DNA of 33,848 nt from Proteobacteria bacterium CG1_02_64_396 (GCA_001872725.1 MNWR01000081.1:1-33848); one strand, 5' to 3'; positions 14,840 through 25,535 are shown, numbered from the stretch's first letter. Program-made: numbers and translations. The notes: generated from the letters alone by a model not told the origin.

Positions 14840-15619
14840 TTACGCGCCGAGAAATCGCTCAAGGCAGGAGGCAAAAGCCTCCGGTGCCTCCAGCGGCCAA
14901 GCGTGGCGGGTGTGCGGGATCAGGGCAAAAGAGCCGTGAGGAAGTCGGTTGGCGTTGGCTTGATGCTGGGCCGGATCGGCGTAGTCGTGCTCGCTGGCGA
15001 TCACCAGGGTGGGGCGGTCGATTTCAGGCAAGCGGTCGGCCATGCTCCAGGCTGCGATACCCCTTAAGGTGGCGAGGTAGGCGCGGGGATCGTTGCTTGA
15101 TAAACGTGCCGCAGTGGCACGTCGCAGCATGATTTGGTCGGGTTTGGGGAACAGCCTTCGGGCCAGCCAGCGCCCGGTCATTTTCATTCCCAGCAGCCGA
15201 ACCAAACCGATGCGCCACCATGCCTCGAAACGGCGCCGCAGGGTGGTTGCGCGATAGTCCGCCAGGGCGTTGACCACCACCAGTCGGCGCATCGAATCGG
15301 GTCGGTCGAGCGCCAGTTGCCAAGCCACCATCCCCCCCAACGAAAACCCCGCCACGTCGACCGGTCCGAGGTTCAAATCGTCCAGCAGGGCAGCAACATC
15401 GGTGGCCATTAGGGCGATGCTGTAGGGGGGCGGCGGCTTGTCGCTTTGGCCGTGGCCCCGCAGGTCGCAGGTGACGACTTGAAAGTGGGGGGTCAGCAGG
15501 GGGACAACAGGGGTCCAATCTTCAAGGCAAGATCCAAGACCGTGGAGAAGCAACAGCGGTCGACCCTGGCCTTGCACCTCAAACCGCATGGCGATGCCGT
15601 TGGCTTGGCGCAGCGGCAT
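14840..15619 (-). CDS. Alpha/beta hydrolase
   Basis: A 259-residue alpha/beta-fold hydrolase. It has the oxyanion loop motif LLLLHGLGSCLEDW, the DLRGHGQSDKP block, nucleophile S93 in GFSLGG, catalytic acid D212 (ASEHDYADP) and H239 (HTRHAWPLE). This is the architecture of small esterases, the 3-oxoadipate enol-lactonase and BioH-like families; the exact substrate cannot be told. The start ATG follows a G-rich GGGGGAA. It lies just after a terminator for the upstream CZB gene, so it probably has its own promoter. Confidence 0.88.
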   Translation of the reverse strand: MPLRQANGIAMRFEVQGQGRPLLLLHGLGSCLEDWTPVVPLLTPHFQVVTCDLRGHGQSDKPPPPYSIALMATDVAALLDDLNLGPVDVAGFSLGGMVAWQLALDRPDSMRRLVVVNALADYRATTLRRRFEAWWRIGLVRLLGMKMTGRWLARRLFPKPDQIMLRRATAARLSSNDPRAYLATLRGIAAWSMADRLPEIDRPTLVIASEHDYADPAQHQANANRLPHGSFALIPHTRHAWPLEAPEAFASCLERFLGA

Positions 15620-15634
15620 GATGTTTCCCCCAAC

Positions 15635-15657
15635 AAAAAGCCCCCCATGTGGGGGGC
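15635..15657 (-). terminator. Intrinsic terminator of the CZB-protein gene
   Basis: Read on the minus strand: GCCCCCCACATGGGGGGC (7-bp G/C stem, 4-nt loop) followed by TTTTTG. It lies about 30 nt after the stop of the CZB gene and just before the hydrolase start. Confidence 0.85.
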
Positions 15658-15687
15658 CATTCGCGATTCGAACCGTCCGGCGAGTGA

Positions 15688-16155
15688 TTACCGCAGAGCC
15701 TGGAAGGTGGCGTCGTCCATGGCCAGAATCACCCCTTCGAGGGCATCGAGTTTTTTGGAGATCTCCATCGAGGTCTCCTTGAGAAAATGAAATTTCTCAC
15801 GGGCTTGGTTGCGATGTTCGTCGCCAGCATCGGAGGTGGAGCCGAACAGCTTTTGGAACAGGGTGGTCTTTTCTTTGTGATTGTTCTGGAACAGCAGGGT
15901 GAAGATCTCAAGGTACTGACCGTGCAGCTTCTCGTGACTCTCAGAGATCGCTTGGTATTCGCGTAGATGCGATAACATCTGGCCGTCGCCGAAGTACCAC
16001 TTCCCAAAGGTGCACTCGGTTTCGTTGATCGGCACCTGCTCTTTTTGGAGCGGCATCCCTTCGATGATGGCCCGGGCGTTGGAAACCCAGCCAATGTGTG
16101 CGCGCTTGGCGTCCCGCAGTTTCCAAACCACATCCATCTTGTCGCGTGTAGGCAT
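15688..16155 (-). CDS. Stand-alone CZB (chemoreceptor zinc-binding) domain protein
   Basis: A 155-residue cytoplasmic protein made of a CZB domain and a short tail. The 3-His/1-Cys zinc set is complete: H20 (AHIGWV), C48 (ECTFGKWYFGDG), H74 and H78 (ESHEKLHGQY). CZB domains usually sit at the C-terminus of chemoreceptors or on diguanylate cyclases such as DgcZ, where Cys oxidation (hypochlorous acid) or zinc controls output. Here no output domain is attached; the tail (about 95-155) is helical and charged. It may act in trans on a receptor or a c-di-GMP enzyme such as those encoded nearby (inference). AAGGAG lies 6 nt before ATG, and an intrinsic terminator follows. Confidence 0.88.
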   Translation of the reverse strand: MPTRDKMDVVWKLRDAKRAHIGWVSNARAIIEGMPLQKEQVPINETECTFGKWYFGDGQMLSHLREYQAISESHEKLHGQYLEIFTLLFQNNHKEKTTLFQKLFGSTSDAGDEHRNQAREKFHFLKETSMEISKKLDALEGVILAMDDATFQALR

Positions 16156-16324
16156 GGCATGCTCCTTCGGTTGTTGGGGTAGGGGGGGCGGTCACCGGGC
16201 GATCATATTCGACGTTTTCTAATCGTGCATCGAATCGCTGGTACGACCAGAACATGATTTTCAGATGATGCTCTTGGAGCAACCGCAAAGCAGGTGACGC
16301 CAAGTCTTGATTTTTTCAGCAGAC

Positions 16325-16361
16325 AAAAAAAGCGCGCCCCGGCAAGCCAGGGCGCGCTTTT
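16325..16361 (-). terminator. Intrinsic terminator of the nitrogen operon (after glnA)
   Basis: On the minus strand AGCGCGCCC pairs with GGGCGCGCT across 10 nt, followed by seven T. A few T residues also follow on the plus strand, so it could work in both directions. It lies about 50 nt after the glnA stop. Confidence 0.9.
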
Positions 16362-16387
16362 CGATAAAACCGCCAGGGAGGGGAAGA

Positions 16388-16406
16388 GCCCCTCCGACGG
16401 AGGGGC
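16388..16406. repeat. Perfect hairpin just downstream of the glnA stop
   Basis: GCCCCTCC-GAC-GGAGGGGC: an 8-bp perfect stem with a 3-nt loop, 5 nt past the glnA stop and ahead of the main terminator. Without a T run it is more likely a 3' end stabiliser for glnA mRNA than a terminator. Confidence 0.7.
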
Positions 16407-16411
16407 CTCGA

Positions 16412-17827
16412 TTAGACCGAGTAGTAGAGCTGATACTCGACCGGGTGAGGCACGGTGCGAACCTTCTGCTCCTCTTCGCGCTTGAGGGCGATGTAGGAGT
16501 CGATGGTGGTCTTGCTGAACACGCCGCCCTGCAGCAGGAAGTCGTGGTCGGCCTCCAGCGCGTTGAGCGCCTCGGTCAGTGAAGTGGCGACGTGGGGGAT
16601 GTTGGCTTGCTCTTCGGCAGGCAAGTCGTAGAGGTTTTTGTCCATCGCCGGGCCCGGATCGATCCGGTTTAGGATACCGTCCAGACCGGCCATCATCATG
16701 ACGCTGAAGGCCAAGTAGGGGTTGGCGGTCGAGTCGGGGAAGCGAACCTCGATGCGACGCCCCTTGGGGTTGCCGGAGGCGGGAATGCGGATCGAGGCGG
16801 AGCGGTTGCGACCCGAGTAGGCCAGCAGCACTGGGGCCTCGAAATGGGGGACCAGACGCTTGTAGGAGTTGGTCGACCCATTGGTGAAGGCGTTGATCGC
16901 CTTGGCATGTTTGATGACGCCGCCGATGTAGAACAGCGCCAGTTCGGACAACCCGGCGTAGCCATTACCGGCGAACAGGGGCTTGCCGTCTTTCCACAGC
17001 GACTGGTGGACGTGCATGCCGGAACCGTTGTCGCCGTACATGGGTTTGGGCATGAAGGTGGCGGTGCGGCCAAACTGATGGGCCACGTTGTGCACCACAT
17101 ACTTGAACCATTGCAGGTTGTCGGCGGTTTGCAGCAGGGTGTCGAAGCGGAAGTCGATCTCGCACTGGTTGGCGGTGGCGACCTCGTGGTGGTGGTACTC
17201 AACGTGCAGACCGACCTGACCCATCACCTCGCACATGGCGTTGCGGATCTCGTGGCTCGAATCCACCGGAGGCACAGGGAAGTAACCACCCTTGACGCCG
17301 GGACGGTGACCCATGTTGCCCGACTCGTACTCCTTGGCGCTGTTCCAGGCCGCCTCTTCACTGTCGATGCGGAAGAAGACGTGGCCCATGTCGGCACCGA
17401 ACCGGACGTCGTCGAACAGGAAGAACTCCGACTCGGGGCCGAAGTAGGCGGTGTCGGCCACACCGGTCGACTGCAGGTAGGCCATGGCACGCTTGGCGAT
17501 GGCGCGAGGGTCTTTCTCGTAGCCTTCACCGGTGTAGGGATCCCGAATGTCGCAGGTCATCACCAGGGTGGGGGCCTCGAAGAAGGGGTCGATCATCGCG
17601 GTGCCGGCATCGGGGATGTACAACATGTCGGAGTTGTGGATGTCGCACCAACCGGCAATCGAGGAGCCGTCGAATCCCAGACCGTCCACGAAGGTGTCTT
17701 CGGTGAGCATGTGGATGGGGGCGGAGATGTGCTGCCATTTGCCGCGGCTGTCGGTGAAGCGGAAGTCGACGAACTTGACGTCGTGTTCCTTGATGAGATC
17801 AAAAACCTTGCTGACTGCGTCGGACAT
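16412..17827 (-). CDS. glnA: Glutamine synthetase, type I (beta subtype)
   Basis: Dodecameric ATP-dependent enzyme that makes glutamine from glutamate and ammonia. At 471 residues it has the normal GSI length and blocks: [23 protein letters not shown], the metal/ATP region [31 protein letters not shown]400 in [10 protein letters not shown] is the adenylylation site of the GSI-beta class, so activity should be controlled by GlnE under PII direction. The ATG at 17827 follows GGAGGAG; the upstream in-frame codons lie in the spacer. It is the last gene of the porin-glnK-nadE-glnA transcript, 63 nt after nadE, and is followed by a terminator. Confidence 0.98.
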   Translation of the reverse strand: MSDAVSKVFDLIKEHDVKFVDFRFTDSRGKWQHISAPIHMLTEDTFVDGLGFDGSSIAGWCDIHNSDMLYIPDAGTAMIDPFFEAPTLVMTCDIRDPYTGEGYEKDPRAIAKRAMAYLQSTGVADTAYFGPESEFFLFDDVRFGADMGHVFFRIDSEEAAWNSAKEYESGNMGHRPGVKGGYFPVPPVDSSHEIRNAMCEVMGQVGLHVEYHHHEVATANQCEIDFRFDTLLQTADNLQWFKYVVHNVAHQFGRTATFMPKPMYGDNGSGMHVHQSLWKDGKPLFAGNGYAGLSELALFYIGGVIKHAKAINAFTNGSTNSYKRLVPHFEAPVLLAYSGRNRSASIRIPASGNPKGRRIEVRFPDSTANPYLAFSVMMMAGLDGILNRIDPGPAMDKNLYDLPAEEQANIPHVATSLTEALNALEADHDFLLQGGVFSKTTIDSYIALKREEEQKVRTVPHPVEYQLYYSV

Positions 17828-17890
17828 CGAGGTCTCCTCCAATGTTGGATGGGTGAAAGGCCCGGAACTAAACCTAGGGACCAAGGGGGG

Positions 17891-19531
17891 CTAGTTACGC
17901 CCCCCCAGGAATCGTTGAGCAATCGGATAACGGCGATCCCGCCCAAATGCGCGTCGACTAACTTTGACGCCAGGGGCTGCCTGCCGCCGTTTGTATTCGT
18001 TGATATCGACCAAGCGCACGATGCGGTGCACCGTCGCGTGGTCGAACCCCTCGGCAATGATCGCCTCGGGGGGCATATCCTGCTCCACATAGCGTTTGAG
18101 GATCGGATCCAAAACAGCGTAGGGGGGCAGGCTGTCTTCGTCTTTTTGGTCGGGTCGCAGCTCGGCGCTAGGGGGGCGGATGATGATCCGCTTGGGGATA
18201 ACCCCATCCAACCTATGGTTCAACCGCGCCGCTATGGCAAAGACTTCGGTCTTCCACAAATCCTTGATCGGATTGAAGGCCCCGGCCATGTCGCCGTAAA
18301 GGGTACAGTATCCGACCGCGACTTCACTCTTATTCCCGGTGGTCAGCGCCAGCGCGCTGTGCCGGTTCGACCAGGCCATGACCATCAAGCCACGCAATCG
18401 AGCCTGAATGTTCTCGGCGGTTGTCCCTCCGACGGGCTCGGGCCAGAGCATTCCCAGGCTTTGACTCAAGGTCGCCATCGCAGGCTCGATGGGGATGATT
18501 TCGGTGTGGATTCCTAGGTTGCTCCCCAACGCCAGGGCATCCTCAATCGAAATCGCCGCCGTGTAGGGGGAGGGAAGAATCAGCCCCGTAACCTGTTCGG
18601 CCCCCAACGCCTGAACCGCCAGCGTGGCCACCACCGCAGAGTCGATCCCCCCCGACAGCCCCAGAACCACCTTGGAGAACCCGGTCTTACCCACGTAATC
18701 GCGCAGCCCTAAAACCGTCGCCTCGATCAACCGGTCGGTTGGCTCAGGAATGGGGGCCAGCGGCGCACGAGGGATGATTGTTCCGTCGGGGGCGATCTCG
18801 ATGTCGAGTTGCGCCTCGGCAAATTGGGGGGCCAGCGCCCGCAGAGTGCCGTCGCCACCCAGCACGCAGCTGCCTCCATCGAACACCAGCTCGTCCTGCC
18901 CCCCCACCGGATTGACGTACAGGATGGGCAGCCCGGTTTCGGCGACTCGCTCCTCTAATATCGCCCGGCGCTCCTCCCATTTGTCGACATGGAAGGGGGA
19001 GGCGTTGAGGTTGACGATCCACTGGGCCCCCGCGCGGACGCAATCCAATGCCGGACCTCGGTTATGCCAAACATCCTCGCAGATGGTCACTCCCACCTGC
19101 CAACCACCCACCTCAATCACCACCGGTTGGTCGCCCGGTTGAAAGACCCGGGCCTCGTCAAACACCCCGTAATTGGGGAGTTTGCGCTTGGCGTAGAGAT
19201 CAACGACCTCCCCGCCCCGCAGGACCACTGCTGCGTTGTAGGGCAGCCCCTCGCGGCAAGGCCAAGGGGTGCCCACAACGGCGGTCATATCGGGGGGGAT
19301 CTGAGCGGCCAGATGGGCGATGCCGTCGCAGCAAAGGGCAAGAAAGTCACCCCGAAGCACCAGATCCTCGGGGGGATACCCAGACACCGCCAATTCTGGG
19401 AACAGGATCAAACCAACCCGGTCGCAGCGTGCCTGAGCAACGGCCTGCGCCATGGACGCGACGTTGCCCGCCACGTCCCCAACGACGGGATTGGATTGAA
19501 CCAGACGAACCTTCAGCGGCGTGGATGACAT
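17891..19531 (-). CDS. nadE: Glutamine-dependent NAD+ synthetase
   Basis: Makes NAD+ from nicotinate adenine dinucleotide using glutamine amide nitrogen and ATP. The N-terminal nitrilase-type glutaminase (about 7-255) has E46 (FPELAVSGY), a Lys in YAKRKLPNYGVFDE (K115) and nucleophile C151 (GVTICEDVW). The C-terminal synthetase domain (about 265-546) has the PP-loop LGLSGGIDSA (SGGIDS 293-298), TGNKSEVAVGYCTLYGD, and RPPSAELRPDQKDEDSLPPY. Length 546 is normal. Its start is 4 nt after the glnK stop, so the two are translationally coupled; the ribosome site is weak, consistent with coupling. Being tied to PII and glnA links NAD synthesis to glutamine supply. Confidence 0.97.
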   Translation of the reverse strand: MSSTPLKVRLVQSNPVVGDVAGNVASMAQAVAQARCDRVGLILFPELAVSGYPPEDLVLRGDFLALCCDGIAHLAAQIPPDMTAVVGTPWPCREGLPYNAAVVLRGGEVVDLYAKRKLPNYGVFDEARVFQPGDQPVVIEVGGWQVGVTICEDVWHNRGPALDCVRAGAQWIVNLNASPFHVDKWEERRAILEERVAETGLPILYVNPVGGQDELVFDGGSCVLGGDGTLRALAPQFAEAQLDIEIAPDGTIIPRAPLAPIPEPTDRLIEATVLGLRDYVGKTGFSKVVLGLSGGIDSAVVATLAVQALGAEQVTGLILPSPYTAAISIEDALALGSNLGIHTEIIPIEPAMATLSQSLGMLWPEPVGGTTAENIQARLRGLMVMAWSNRHSALALTTGNKSEVAVGYCTLYGDMAGAFNPIKDLWKTEVFAIAARLNHRLDGVIPKRIIIRPPSAELRPDQKDEDSLPPYAVLDPILKRYVEQDMPPEAIIAEGFDHATVHRIVRLVDINEYKRRQAAPGVKVSRRAFGRDRRYPIAQRFLGGRN

Positions 19532-19535
19532 CAAA

Positions 19536-20824
<1,289 letters not shown>

Positions 20825-20884
20825 GATGGTAAACCCTTGGGGTGATGAATCATGGGACAGAAACAGGTCGGTGGTTGGCGGTGC

Positions 20885-20899
20885 GCGAAATGCGTGCCA
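20885..20899 (-). promoter_or_regulatory. Sigma-54 (RpoN) promoter of the nitrogen operon
   Basis: On the minus strand TGGCACGCATTTCGC matches the -24/-12 consensus TGGCACG-N4-TTGC except for one base (T to C in the -12 box). GG and GC have the exact 10-nt spacing. It lies about 60 nt before the porin start, so transcription should begin near 20873. An activator such as NtrC is expected; I saw no clear NtrC site. Confidence 0.75.
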
Positions 20900-21101
20900 T
20901 CCCTTTTAAATGACCTGCGCTTCATCACGCGGTGAGTGTCTCTGTATATTGCGAGGGCAATTTTCCGTCCAGTTTTGTCAGGGTTGCGACATTGGGGCAT
21001 GCGCTACCCCCAAAGTTGACCACGACCGCCCCCCTCCCGACAATGCCGCCCCTTGTCGATCCCCTCTGTGCCCGAACATTGTGATTCTGGCCACCTTATA
21101 A

Positions 21102-21178
21102 GCCCCCGTAGCTCAGATGGATAGAGCGTCCCCCTCCTAAGGGGAAGGCCACAGGTTCGAATCCTGTCGGGGGCACCA
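21102..21178 (+). tRNA. tRNA-Arg (anticodon CCU), CCA encoded
   Basis: A 77-nt cloverleaf: acceptor GCCCCCG pairs with CGGGGGC, D arm GCTCAGATGGATAGAGC, anticodon stem TCCCC/GGGGA with loop CTCCTAA (anticodon CCT, reading AGG), T arm ACAGGTTCGAATCCTGT, discriminator A, and genome-encoded CCA. The next gene starts 4 nt after the CCA. Confidence 0.97.
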
Positions 21179-21181
21179 CCA

Positions 21182-23209
21182 ATGCCCATGACTCCGGACG
21201 CCATCGCATCCTTCCTCGCCCCCAAGGGGCCGCTTGCCCGAGCTGTGGCCCGTTTCGAGCCCCGTGCCGGTCAGGTCGACATGGCCCAGACGGTTGGCCG
21301 GGCCATCGAGTCCGGCGGCCACGTGGTCATCGAGGCGGGGACTGGAACCGGTAAAACATTCGGTTACCTGGTGCCGGCACTGTTGGCGGCCCGCGGTCCG
21401 GTGGTGGTTGCCACCGCCACCCGTACCCTGCAAGACCAAATCTTCGAAACCGATCTGCCCCGACTGTTGCCGCTCTTCCCCGGCATCAAAGCGGTTCGTC
21501 TCAAGGGGCGGGCCAACTATCTGTGCCCCTTTCGGATGAAACAGTGGGTCGCCACCGTCGATGTCCGGGTGATGACCCTTGAGGAGCGGCTGCGCCTGCG
21601 GGGCTTGATCGATTGGAGCAGTCGCACCGTCGAGGGGGATCTGGCCGAGTTTCACGATCTGTCGGAGGAGGATCCCTGGCGGCGCTCGATCACCAGCACC
21701 CGCGAAAACTGTTTGGGAAGGGAATGCCCCGATTTCGTCGAATGCCCCTTCAACCGGGTGCGCCTGGCCGCCATGGAGGCGGGGTTGATCGTCACCAACC
21801 ACCATTTGCTTTTGGCCGATCTAGCCCTGAAAGAGGGGCGGTTCGGGCAGATTCTTCCCGAGGCTGCAATGGTGGTGGTCGATGAGGCCCACAACCTGCC
21901 CCCCCTGACCTCGGTGGTCTTTGGCGATTCGGTCTCAACATGGCAAACCCGAGATCTGATCGGCGATCTGCGCAAGCTCGGCATTGAGGCGGGGGTTGAT
22001 GAGGTTGTACTGCGCGAGGCCGACCGGGTTCATCAGGCCACCGAAGAGGTGATTCACGCTTGGCCGAGCGGGGTGGAGGAGGGCAAGGAGGAGATCGGAT
22101 TGCTGCGCGAGCGACTGCCAAAGTTGCCCGAGGCGCTCGGAGATTGGCACCAAGCGCTGAGCGATCTGGCCGATCTGCTCGACCGGCGCAAAGAGGGGGC
22201 CGAAGAGATCGCCAAGCTGGCCGAGCGGGGGCAGGAGCTTGCCGATCGGGTCGGGAGTCTTTCCCAGAGCAGTACCCGGCCCGAGGTGGTTCATTGGGCC
22301 GAACGGGGTGCCCGGTCGGTGATCCTACACGGCCATCTGGTCGAGGTGGCCGGGGTACTTCGTCAGACCTTGTTTGCCCGCTACCCCACGGTGGTGATGA
22401 CCTCGGCGACCCTGACCACCGCCGGAAAATTCGACCACTTTTTGATCACCGTGGGGCTCGACCGGGAAACGACCCCGACCTTGGTGGTTCCTGGTAGCTT
22501 CGATTACCCCAATCGTACCGTTCTGTATTGTCCGCCCGATCTGCCCGACCCCAAGGATCCCCGCTACATCGACCAATTGCTGCCTCGTATGGGGGAATTG
22601 GTTCGGGCCACCGAGGGGCACGCGTTGCTGCTCTTCACCAGTCATCGCCACTTGACCAAGGCGCGGGCGTGGTTCGAAACCCAGGATTGGGACTTCCCCG
22701 TCCTGGCGCAAGGGCAAGGGTCGCGCCGAGCGCTGCTGGAGCGGTTCCGGGCCACACCCGAATCGGTGTTGCTGGCGACCGGCAGTTTCTGGGAGGGGGT
22801 CGACATTCAGGGGCGCAGTTTGAGCTGCCTCATCATCGACAAACTTCCGTTCCCCTCGCCCGACGACCCGGTGCTGAGAGCGCGCATGGCCCAGGTCAAG
22901 GAGCGGGGGCGCAGCGACTTTGTCGACGTGATGATTCCGCTGGCGGTCACCCAATTGCGGCAGGGGGCCGGAAGGTTGATGCGCCACAGCAACGACTTCG
23001 GGGTGTTGATGATCTGCGATCCCCGACTGCGCCGTGCCAATTACGGCCGCATCTTCATCGAATCGCTCCCCCCCATGAAACGATTGGGACATCTGGCGGG
23101 GGTGGCGCGCTGGTACGAGGGGATCGTGGCCGAACACGAAGCGGGCGACGCGGGGAGTGAGGCCGACAGGGGAGGCGGGGACGTTGCGGGCGGGGGGCCG
23201 GACGGTTAA
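21182..23209 (+). CDS. DinG/YoaA-type ATP-dependent DNA helicase (XPD-like, iron-sulfur)
   Basis: Superfamily 2 5'-3' DNA helicase of 675 residues. Walker A is GTGTGKT (53-59), DEAH is at 234-237, and later motifs are VMTSATL, GSFWEGVDIQG and RQGAGRLMR. Four Cys that can hold a 4Fe-4S cluster are present: C115 (NYLCP), C177, C182 and C188 (CLGRECPDFVEC), as in XPD and DinG. These helicases unwind R-loops and repair intermediates. The start is ATG at 21182 or the in-frame ATG at 21188. There is no Shine-Dalgarno: the only upstream DNA is the tRNA 3' end, 4 nt away, so the mRNA made by tRNA processing would be nearly leaderless. The last 25 residues are Gly/Asp-rich and dispensable-looking. Confidence 0.95.
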   Translation: MPMTPDAIASFLAPKGPLARAVARFEPRAGQVDMAQTVGRAIESGGHVVIEAGTGTGKTFGYLVPALLAARGPVVVATATRTLQDQIFETDLPRLLPLFPGIKAVRLKGRANYLCPFRMKQWVATVDVRVMTLEERLRLRGLIDWSSRTVEGDLAEFHDLSEEDPWRRSITSTRENCLGRECPDFVECPFNRVRLAAMEAGLIVTNHHLLLADLALKEGRFGQILPEAAMVVVDEAHNLPPLTSVVFGDSVSTWQTRDLIGDLRKLGIEAGVDEVVLREADRVHQATEEVIHAWPSGVEEGKEEIGLLRERLPKLPEALGDWHQALSDLADLLDRRKEGAEEIAKLAERGQELADRVGSLSQSSTRPEVVHWAERGARSVILHGHLVEVAGVLRQTLFARYPTVVMTSATLTTAGKFDHFLITVGLDRETTPTLVVPGSFDYPNRTVLYCPPDLPDPKDPRYIDQLLPRMGELVRATEGHALLLFTSHRHLTKARAWFETQDWDFPVLAQGQGSRRALLERFRATPESVLLATGSFWEGVDIQGRSLSCLIIDKLPFPSPDDPVLRARMAQVKERGRSDFVDVMIPLAVTQLRQGAGRLMRHSNDFGVLMICDPRLRRANYGRIFIESLPPMKRLGHLAGVARWYEGIVAEHEAGDAGSEADRGGGDVAGGGPDG

Positions 23210-23302
23210 AGTCCGGCGCTTTCCGCAAGGTTTGGTTTGGACCCCCCATGCCGTCGCTTTTGGCGGTTGAAGAATTGAGTTCGAGAGGCTTGAGACAAGG
23301 CG

Positions 23303-23635
23303 ATGATTACCGAGGATGTCGTGCTGAGTGCCACCCAATACGGCAAGAAGTACACCTGCTACCAATGCCATCAGGCGTTCTACGACCTCAACCCCGAGGG
23401 GAGCTCCTCCATCGAGGCCATCTGCCCGGTTTGCAACGCCAACCAGAAGGATGCCCCCATCCCTGCCTACATGGGTGGGCGTCGCCGTAAGGTGGTGCTG
23501 GAGGAGGCGGTTGCCGAGGTTGAAGACAAGGATGACGACGATGAGGATCTGGACGTCGACGCCGACCTCGATCTGGATGCCGAAGACGATGCAGGCGATG
23601 TGGACGAGCCCGAGAGCGAGGAACCTGCGGTTTGA
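23303..23635 (+). CDS. FYDLN-acid (TIGR02300) family protein
   Basis: A 110-residue protein with an N-terminal zinc-ribbon-like part, CYQC (19-22) and CPVC (about 41-44), around the family signature FYDLN. A strongly acidic tail of about 45 residues (runs of Asp/Glu) follows. The family is common in Alphaproteobacteria and relatives and its function is unknown; the fold suggests a small zinc protein that may bind a nucleic-acid partner (inference). AAGG lies about 5 nt before ATG. A strong terminator follows. Confidence 0.9.
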   Translation: MITEDVVLSATQYGKKYTCYQCHQAFYDLNPEGSSSIEAICPVCNANQKDAPIPAYMGGRRRKVVLEEAVAEVEDKDDDDEDLDVDADLDLDAEDDAGDVDEPESEEPAV

Positions 23636-23667
23636 TTTTGGGGTTCCCGCATTGTGTATGATCGATG

Positions 23668-23700
23668 GAAGGCCCGGATTTCCCGGGCCTTCTCCCTTTT
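23668..23700 (+). terminator. Intrinsic terminator after the FYDLN-acid gene
   Basis: GAAGGCCCGG (23668-23677) pairs with CCGGGCCTTC (23683-23692) across 5 nt, followed by TCCCTTTT. It separates the helicase/FYDLN unit from lepA. Confidence 0.85.
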
Positions 23701-23729
23701 AAGTCGTCTCTTCCCCCCTTCGGTATCCC

Positions 23730-25535
23730 ATGGTTTTCGAAACCATCCGCAATTTCTCCATCATTGCCCACATCGACCACGGCAAATCGACCCTGGCCGA
23801 CCGTTTGATCGAGTTCACCGGCTCGCTGGAACAACGCAAGATGAAGGCCCAGGTTCTCGATAAACTGGATCTGGAGCGGGAGCGGGGGATCACCATCAAG
23901 GCGCAGACCGTCCGGCTCATGTACCCCGCCCAGGACGGCAAGACCTACCAGCTCAACCTGATCGACACCCCCGGCCATGTCGACTTCACCTACGAGGTCA
24001 GCCGTTCGCTCGCCGCCTGCGAGGGGGCGCTGCTGGTGGTCGACGCCTCCCAGGGGGTCGAGGCTCAGACCCTGGCCAACGTCTACCTGGCGTTGGAGCA
24101 CGATCTAGAGCTGATTCCGGTGCTCAATAAGATTGATCTGCCCGCAGCCGATCCCGAAGGGGTGGCCCAGCAGGTGGAGGATCTGGTCGGCCTGTCGAAG
24201 GAAGAGACAATCCGCGCCAGCGCCAAAAGCGGCATCGGCATTCGCGATATTTTAGAAGCGGTCATTCACCGCCTACCCCCCCCGCAAGGGGATCTCGATG
24301 CTTCGCTCAAGGCGTTGATCCTCGATTCTTGGTTTGATCCTTACGTCGGCACCATCATGGTGGTGCGGGTCTACGACGGCCGGGTCGCCAAGGGGACCAA
24401 GATCAAGATGATGGCGGCTGGGGGGGTGTTTCAGGTCGAGAGCGTTGGCATCTTTACCCCCGAATCCCAGGTTTTGGCCGAACTCAAGGCGGGTGAGGTC
24501 GGCTTCATTATCGCCGGGATCAAACAGGTGGCCGACTGTAAGGTGGGCGACACCGTCACCCGGGCCGACAGACCCACCAGCGAGCCTTGCCCCGGTTTTG
24601 CCGAGGCCAAGCCGATGGTTTTCGCCGGGCTCTACCCGGTCGATTCAGCCCAATACAGCGACCTGCGCGAGGCGCTTGAAAAACTGACCCTGAACGATGC
24701 GGCTCTGGCTTGGGAGCCGGAGACCTCGGCGGCGCTGGGGTTTGGTTTTCGGGTCGGCTTTTTGGGGCTGCTCCACATGGATGTCACCCAGGAGCGGCTG
24801 GAGCGGGAGTACAACCTTGAGCTGATTACCACCGCCCCCACCGTGGTCTACGAGGTGGTGTTGACCGACGGCACCAGCATCGAGGTCGACAATCCGGCCG
24901 ATTTGCCCGATCCGGGGCGGATCGACCACATCCTGGAACCCTTCATCACCGCCAATATCTTCCTGCCCAAGGATTACCTGGGGGCGGTGATTGCTCTGTG
25001 CGAAGAGCGGCGAGGCATCCAAAAAGACCTTGCCTTCATCACCGAAACCCGGGTGCAACTCAGTTACCAGTTGCCCTTCAACGAGGTGGTCCTCGATTTC
25101 TTCGACCGGCTGAAATCGATCACCCGTGGTTACGCCAGTCTCGATTACGAACCCCTCGATTTTCGTCCCGGCGATCTGGTTAAACTCGACATTCTTATCA
25201 ACGGCGAGCCGGTCGACGCCCTGTCGATCATCGTCCATAAAGACAAGGCCTATTACCGAGGCCGCGAGCTGGCTGCCAAGATGAAGGAGCTGATCCCCCG
25301 GCAGATGTTTGAGATCGCCATTCAGGCGAGCATAGGCAGCCGGGTGGTAGCCCGCGAGACGGTGAAGGCACTGCGCAAAAACGTGTTGGCCAAGTGCTAT
25401 GGCGGCGATATTTCGCGCAAGCGCAAGCTGCTTGAAAAGCAGAAAGAAGGCAAAAAGCGGATGAAGCAGGTGGGGAACGTCGAAATTCCTCAAGAGGCCT
25501 TCCTGGCCGTCCTTCAACTTGGGGAGGATCGTTGA
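23730..25535 (+). CDS. lepA: Elongation factor 4 (LepA)
   Basis: Ribosome-associated GTPase of 601 residues that acts in back-translocation or 30S biogenesis. The G domain has AHIDHGKST (13-21), the [11 protein letters not shown] switch, DTPGHVDF and NKIDLPAAD. Domains II, III and V and the LepA-specific C-terminal domain follow ([60 protein letters not shown]). The start ATG at 23730 has no evident Shine-Dalgarno. It leads the lepA-lepB-rnc-era-recO-pdxJ-acpS cluster. Confidence 0.98.
   Translation: MVFETIRNFSIIAHIDHGKSTLADRLIEFTGSLEQRKMKAQVLDKLDLERERGITIKAQTVRLMYPAQDGKTYQLNLIDTPGHVDFTYEVSRSLAACEGALLVVDASQGVEAQTLANVYLALEHDLELIPVLNKIDLPAADPEGVAQQVEDLVGLSKEETIRASAKSGIGIRDILEAVIHRLPPPQGDLDASLKALILDSWFDPYVGTIMVVRVYDGRVAKGTKIKMMAAGGVFQVESVGIFTPESQVLAELKAGEVGFIIAGIKQVADCKVGDTVTRADRPTSEPCPGFAEAKPMVFAGLYPVDSAQYSDLREALEKLTLNDAALAWEPETSAALGFGFRVGFLGLLHMDVTQERLEREYNLELITTAPTVVYEVVLTDGTSIEVDNPADLPDPGRIDHILEPFITANIFLPKDYLGAVIALCEERRGIQKDLAFITETRVQLSYQLPFNEVVLDFFDRLKSITRGYASLDYEPLDFRPGDLVKLDILINGEPVDALSIIVHKDKAYYRGRELAAKMKELIPRQMFEIAIQASIGSRVVARETVKALRKNVLAKCYGGDISRKRKLLEKQKEGKKRMKQVGNVEIPQEAFLAVLQLGEDR

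Noticed and set aside
16844-18517. 557-codon plus-strand open frame opposite glnA and nadE
   Set aside because: It is antisense to two certain genes; the length comes from GC-biased third positions and the translation is low-complexity His/Gly/Val-rich.
21090-21101. TTATAAG as the -10 box of the tRNA
   Set aside because: It touches the mature tRNA 5' end, leaving no room for a transcription start and leader.
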